A stretch of 64,000 nucleotides of DNA. It comes from Topomyia yanbarensis. Its lineage: Eukaryota; Arthropoda; Insecta; Diptera; Culicidae. The DNA lies in assembly GCF_030247195.1 (NCBI RefSeq), contig NW_026683366.1, forward strand, positions 1 to 64,000, given 5' to 3'. Made by a program: the position numbers and the translations under genes. Every line of letters begins with the position of its first letter. Position 1 is the first letter of the stretch. Below the pieces are notes generated by a model. That model was given only the letters and a program-made list of their open reading frames with translations, did no database searches and was not told the origin of the DNA. This document shows, piece by piece, positions 63,275 to 64,000 of the stretch.

Positions 63275-64000
63275 ATGACTGAGTCTCATCAACAAAACGT
63301 GTTTATTCGGCCTAACACAGTAGCCATTGACTTCAGGTCTTTTCGCATAAGACCAAGTCTTCGTGATGTGGAACATCTGCTGAAATTGAAAATGTAGCTT
63401 CGGTTTTCGGAAGTCACCTTTATACAGCTTGAGCACGTCAGGCATGCGGTGCTGATCACCTTCAACAAATTCGCCCAGGCGAAAAGGTTTATTTCGCAGA
63501 ACAACTTAAAATACGTGCTTGTTTGTGACCACAGTGAAATCAAGATCCCTATATACATGGATAATGGAAATATTGAAGTTAAATTACATGATTTATCTCC
63601 ACTTACTTGCAAAGTGGCAATTAAAAGATTCATGTCGTATTTCGGAGCAGTGGAATCTATTACGGAGGACACATGGAGAAACTACTTCCCAGGTATTTCA
63701 AATGGTGTCTTTGTGGTGAGAATGCGGGTAGATCAACCCATTCCCTCCTACCTTACACTGCAGTACAAAACAAAAGGGTGATACCATTACACAGCGAACT
63801 CTTTGTACATATCAAGGACAAACGAATACTTGCCAATTCTGTAAACAAACGGCACACTACGGACAACCCTGCCCAAAAACCGCTGAGCAAAGCTCACCTG
63901 CAGAAAGAAATGCCAACACCCAAGCTCCAATATCTTCATCTGAACCGCAAACGGTTGTCAAGATTGTGGCTGCTGTTCAGGCAATAATGACAACTGTAAC
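63275..64000 (+). pseudogene. Broken gag-like ORF1 of a non-LTR retrotransposon, cut by window end
   Basis: From the ATG at 63275 the frame reads MTESHQQNVFIRPNTVAIDF, then meets an in-frame TAG at 63395-63397. It continues in the same frame (FSEVTFIQLEHVRHAVLITF...) to a stop at 63780. A one-base frame change then leads to TLCTYQGQTNTCQFCKQTAH, whose CX2CX4HX4C zinc knuckle (63831-63872) identifies a gag-like nucleic-acid-binding protein. At least one nonsense mutation and one frameshift make this copy inactive. The rest of ORF1 and any ORF2 lie beyond the window. Clade not determined. Confidence 0.7.

Overview
The window looks like intergenic or intronic, repeat-dominated DNA from a mosquito, most likely a culicine (Aedes/Culex type). 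It is AT-rich and packed with nested non-LTR retrotransposons of the CR1/L2, LOA (Lian-like), I (MosquI-like) and R1 clades. It also holds a tRNA-derived SINE, many short inverted-repeat DNA transposons (MITEs), fold-back elements, a satellite-like array and microsatellites. This assignment rests on family recognition by eye, not on database searches. I recognise no host protein-coding gene, no stand-alone tRNA, no rRNA and no CRISPR array.

Layout. 1-9.8 kb: an R1-clade fragment on the minus strand carrying two nested insertions, a 5'-truncated CR1/L2-like element with an uninterrupted 831-codon reverse-transcriptase frame (4406-6901, minus), and a 660-bp fold-back element with TTA target duplications. 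9.8-14.9 kb: an apparently complete LOA-clade element (ORF 10330-13974, minus) flanked by 282-bp direct repeats. 14.6-17.2 kb: degenerate dispersed repeats with a 405-bp CATA microsatellite. 18.3-21.5 kb: dead LOA-like and CR1-like pieces, the first split by a 1.2-kb TIR element. 23.4-24.9 kb: a fold-back element split by a Harbinger-like element. 25.4-27.3 kb: a GC-richer, repeat-poor stretch.

28-45 kb: mostly non-autonomous DNA transposons plus a ~300-bp tandem repeat array (30.9-32.0 kb). 45-55.4 kb: a CR1-like fragment interrupted at its 3' end by a full-length, two-ORF I-clade element (45946-52066, minus, 15-bp target duplication), followed by a decayed R1-clade element on the plus strand. 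56-64 kb: MITEs, a 2-kb long-TIR element carrying a SINE and another MITE, a third CACAGTG element, a 16-bp minisatellite and a broken gag-like ORF1 that runs off the window.

The most notable pattern is a set of three elements (28404-30205, 37802-39796, 59899-61459). All begin with CACAGTGG, end with its reverse complement, and are flanked by 5-bp duplications (CATCG, CATCG, GATTG). That combination fits Transib, the transposon superfamily related to RAG1/V(D)J recombination. In the first element one end reads heptamer-12 bp-nonamer-like and the other heptamer-23 bp-nonamer-like, the layout of vertebrate 12- and 23-RSS. None encodes a recognisable transposase, so mobilisation in trans is inferred. 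The I-clade and LOA elements look structurally intact and could be, or recently have been, autonomous; the other retroelements are truncated or broken.
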